Positions 5,101 to 6,978 of a stretch of DNA of 6,978 nt are shown here, one piece after another (position 1 is the stretch's first letter; every line of letters begins with the position of its first letter). Source of the stretch: Deltaproteobacteria bacterium. Its GTDB lineage: Bacteria > Myxococcota_A > UBA796 > UBA2385. The DNA is taken from the NCBI GenBank assembly GCA_015489145.1, contig WGAH01000846.1:1-6978 (forward strand). Reading direction: 5' to 3'. The position numbers were made by a program, and so were the translations under genes. The notes beneath the pieces are model-generated. The model had not been told where the DNA came from and did not search any database. It saw nothing but the letters and a program-made list of their open reading frames with translations.

Positions 5101-6978
5101 TCGAGGTCCTCGGCGGCGTCGGCCTCCATGCGCTGGAACTCGTAGACGTCCTCCCAGGAGCCGGTGCGGGCGGACAGCTCGCGCACCAGGGCGATGGCGG
5201 GCAGGAAGCCCGGCGACAGGTCGAGGCACCGGCGCAGGGCCCCGATGGCGCGCTCGAGATCGCCGACCTTGTCGGCGAGGACCCGGGCGGCGCGGTAGGT
5301 GAAGCTCACCACCTCGTTGGAATCGCGCGTGACGGCGGCGGCGTCGAGGAGCAGGCGCGCGATCCCCGCCCAGTCGCCGTCGGCCTCGAGGATGCGGGCG
5401 TAGGCGTCGAGGCTCGGCGGGAAGTCGGGCACCGCGTCGAGGGCCCGGCGGTAGAAGTCGCGGGCGCGGGCGCGGTCGTCGAGGCGGAACTCGCAGACCG
5501 ACCCGGCGCGGTGGAGCTGCAGCGCGATGCCCTGGGGGTCCTCGCTCAAGATGGCCCGCTGCTCGTAGACGGCGGCGAGCTGCTCCCAGGCCTCCAGGCG
5601 CGTGTAGACGCGCTCGAGCCCCTCGAGCGCCGGCAGGTAGCCCGGCGCCGTGTCGAGGATGCGCTCGTACCAGGTGCGCGCGCCCTCCTGGTCCTCCAGC
5701 GCCCCCTCGCAGATCTCGCCCATGCGGTACAGGGTGGTGACGACGAGGTTGGGGTCGTCGAGGCGCGGCAGGAGCGACTCGAGGAAGTCGAGGAGCTCCC
5801 GGTGGCGGCCGGCGGCGCCGAGGATGCGGCTCACCGCGTCGGCGGCGGGGCTGGCGGCGGGGTCGGCCTCGAGGACGGCGCGGTAGGCGGCGAGGGCCTC
5901 GTCGGCCCGGCCGAGGCGCAGGTCGAGGATGCGCGCCAGGCGGTAGCGGGCGAAGGCGAGCTCGTCCTCGGGGAGGAGGGGGAGTTCCTCCTCGATGGCC
6001 CGGGCGAGGTCCTCCCAGCGCTCGCGGGAGGCGAGCCAGGCGTGGTACTCGCGGCGCAGCTCGGTGCCGCCGGGGCCCGAGGCGGCGACCAGCTCGCGGT
6101 ACAGCGCCTCGATCTCGTCATCGGGGAGGCCGGCGCGGCGGGCCACCGCCACGGCCCGCGCCAGCCAGAAGGCGCGGTCGGCGTCGGTGGGCTGGACGGC
6201 GGCCTCCTCGCGGTACAGGGCGACCCGGGCGGCGTCGTCGCCGTCGACCCGGTAGAGGCGCTCCAGGGCGAGGAAGGCGGGGCGGGAGGTCGGGTCGGCC
6301 TCCCGGGCGGCCCGGTAGGCCTCGCGGGCGGCGTCGATGTCGCCGAGCTGCTCCTCGGCGACCTGGGCGCGCTCGAGGAGGTAGCGGGCCCGGCGCGGGC
6401 CGGTGGTCAGCTCGGCCATGCGCCCGAGCACGCGGGCGAGGGCCGCGGTGTCGCCGGCGCGCGGGTACAGCTCCCGGAGGAGGCGCAGGGCGAACCAGTC
6501 CTCGGGGTCGTGCTCGAGGGCGCGCTCGAGCAGGGCGATGGCCTCGGCGTCGCGCCGGAGCTGGTTGCGCTCGACGAGGGCGGCGTCGTCGAGGGCCTCG
6601 GCGGCGGCGGGACCCTCGACGGCCCGGGCGCGGCGCTCGATCAGCTCGCGCAGCAGGTTGACGTCGCCCCGGCTGGCGACCACGTCCTCGTAGCAGCGCA
6701 GGACGCGCGGGTGGTCGACGCCGGCCGAGACGGCCTGCTCGAAGAAGCGCTCCGCCCGCTCCCAGTCGCCGATGCGGCCGTGGCAGATGCGGCCGGCCTC
6801 CGCCAGGAGCAGCGCGGCGGCGACGGGGTCGTCGGCCTGCCGCGCTTCGCGCTCCAGCACCGCCACCGCCTGCTCCCAGGCCTGGGCCTCGTCGCTGGCC
6901 GGCTCGTAGCGCAGGCGCGGCACCGGCGGCATCGAGGCGTCGACGGGGGCGTCGGCGGGAATGGGGGCGCCGGAGAAC
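2127..6978 (-). CDS. Giant tetratricopeptide-repeat (TPR) scaffold protein, N-terminus beyond the window
   Basis: At least 1616 residues of alpha-helical TPR solenoid; residues here are numbered from the first in-window ATG (6932-6930). Canonical TPRs are clearest near the C-terminus, for example YAEALRALGRRDEAVKRYED (about 1330-1349) and LGRVELELGRLDKAKKRF (about 1404-1421). Earlier units are more diverged but keep GDxxxAxxxYRxxLxxxP-type helices. A Trp or equivalent recurs about every 72 residues (W306, W449, W521, W593, W1082, W1153, W1224, W1448, W1520), marking paired repeats. No catalytic domain or membrane segment is seen. The chain ends in LRERLRERL. TPR arrays bind other proteins, so a scaffold or assembly role is likely; the partner is unknown. 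The frame stays open for 15 codons upstream of ATG 6932 to the window edge (FSGAPIPADAPVDAS) and no Shine-Dalgarno precedes that ATG, so the true start probably lies outside and a signal peptide or anchor could be missing. Similar large TPR proteins occur in myxobacteria, but I cannot assign this to a named one. Confidence 0.92.
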   Translation of the reverse strand, partial: FSGAPIPADAPVDASMPPVPRLRYEPASDEAQAWEQAVAVLEREARQADDPVAAALLLAEAGRICHGRIGDWERAERFFEQAVSAGVDHPRVLRCYEDVVASRGDVNLLRELIERRARAVEGPAAAEALDDAALVERNQLRRDAEAIALLERALEHDPEDWFALRLLRELYPRAGDTAALARVLGRMAELTTGPRRARYLLERAQVAEEQLGDIDAAREAYRAAREADPTSRPAFLALERLYRVDGDDAARVALYREEAAVQPTDADRAFWLARAVAVARRAGLPDDEIEALYRELVAASGPGGTELRREYHAWLASRERWEDLARAIEEELPLLPEDELAFARYRLARILDLRLGRADEALAAYRAVLEADPAASPAADAVSRILGAAGRHRELLDFLESLLPRLDDPNLVVTTLYRMGEICEGALEDQEGARTWYERILDTAPGYLPALEGLERVYTRLEAWEQLAAVYEQRAILSEDPQGIALQLHRAGSVCEFRLDDRARARDFYRRALDAVPDFPPSLDAYARILEADGDWAGIARLLLDAAAVTRDSNEVVSFTYRAARVLADKVGDLERAIGALRRCLDLSPGFLPAIALVRELSARTGSWEDVYEFQRMEADAAEDLDRRHWRLLAAADTASRVPGVDPSAVAREVLAEDPNHPAAAALLEWAALEAGDRAALVDVYQRRAATAEDEAVRNRLAARVVMLASEAGDTVTAVQATGELIASPAPDRPLRAIATVAEGASYWEEARRALEAAAAAGATADLAAEIARLEEVYGDDPAAAARAWQAVLDLDAGRDEAASGLERTLMRAGQTERLAEVHGRLAEVVPDVPMRTVHALLAGHLHESAGDAEQAARYYRIAFDARPHRGRAFEGLVRLAIQAGDADALAELFAALPESDPLELAEGYEEVGAWERAVEVLREWLDAHAGDPRQPAVLLRLEHALEKAGDYQAVFEVLGRRLEATHDPQAREAIEAKRRWVLAEKLADTEEAWTFYRQLHEESPDDRDVLEALARIAGARGETALAIEYLEGLARVAADPVDRARYHRRIAEVHLAGDEPDTEAARAALLRALDEHPADLEALSALEALAEAAEDWRALVGTLARRSALVEGEEQLAVYRRIASTWEDRIGDAAVALDAWRKVLEHAPDDPEALDHVIALSRAAEDWPTLASAIEARLPSLEGAERSALQAELGRVLLKKLYREDDAIAVLDEASSGAAPSLEAAALLERAWAARGGWDKVVDAILRQARASEGEEAIRHFLRAAETCLETLHDRDRAAAVYEELLAVDPDNAEALRFRGAHLYKAGDYAGAVEVFARMEEAERARDLDDFDVKIEVALYYFRYAEALRALGRRDEAVKRYEDALALNPSHLPSLEAVGPLYMAEKRWEDAATVYRQVLQLTGGQGDPGRVAATYTNLGRVELELGRLDKAKKRFNKALDLRPNDVRALQGIADVLFARQDWNNLLNVYNNIIYHAQEPGEVVDAYLTKGFVLDTHLDLPEKAAQHYEKSLAFNPAQPSALLRLGELALRRQQWPEAANLADRGLALEVDDPFTLSGLHLVRAVAFGAVGDMEVARQAYAAALATDADLGERLGPDMPPPAAIHEVLRERLRERL
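2134..2157 (-). repeat. 12-bp tandem duplication at the 3' end of the TPR gene
   Basis: CGCTCGCGCAGG occurs twice head to tail (2134-2145 and 2146-2157, plus-strand reading). On the minus strand it encodes the LRERLRER tail just before the final Leu and the TAG stop. A perfect in-frame duplication suggests recent slippage that lengthened a charged terminal helix by four residues. Confidence 0.75.

Noticed and set aside
1999..5229. A 1076-codon open frame on the minus strand in a second frame of the TPR gene
   Set aside because: Its translation is almost only Arg, Pro, Gly and Ala with no domain. It overlaps a well-supported TPR gene, and long shadow frames are expected where GC-rich codons lack stops.

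Overview
The window is very GC-rich (by eye well over 70%, with G or C at nearly every third codon position) and bacterial in character. It has compact genes, a Gram-negative-type signal peptide, a bacterial cysteine desulfurase and a giant TPR protein. High GC together with very large TPR proteins would fit Myxococcota or a related delta-proteobacterial or uncultured lineage. That is an impression from composition and gene style, not a placement.

Layout: three protein genes in alternating orientation (minus, plus, minus). (1) Bases 1-828, minus strand: the first 276 codons of a PLP-dependent, NifS/IscS-type cysteine desulfurase; its C-terminal part, with the catalytic cysteine, lies beyond the left edge. 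(2) Bases 829-1187: a 359-base divergent intergenic region with no credible gene. It is dense in structure: a 17-bp tandem repeat (853-937), two inverted repeats (966-980 and 1011-1035), and a multi-branched foldable element (1062-1135) in the leader position of the next gene. (3) Bases 1188-2114, plus strand: a secreted or periplasmic, alanine-rich, almost entirely helical coiled-coil protein of 308 residues. (4) Bases 2115-2126: a 12-bp gap between convergent stop codons. (5) Bases 2127-6978, minus strand: a TPR solenoid protein of at least 1616 residues whose reading frame is still open at the right edge.

Nothing in the sequence ties the three genes into one pathway. The desulfurase supplies sulfur for Fe-S clusters or thiolated cofactors/tRNA. 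The coiled-coil protein looks like an exported structural or scaffold protein. The TPR protein looks like a large protein-protein interaction scaffold. The alternating strands mean that no two of them share an operon inside this window. I see no mobile element, CRISPR array, tRNA, rRNA or defence system. The points most worth a second look are the structured intergenic region, the regular 72-residue period of the TPR protein, and the extreme composition of the exported coiled-coil protein.
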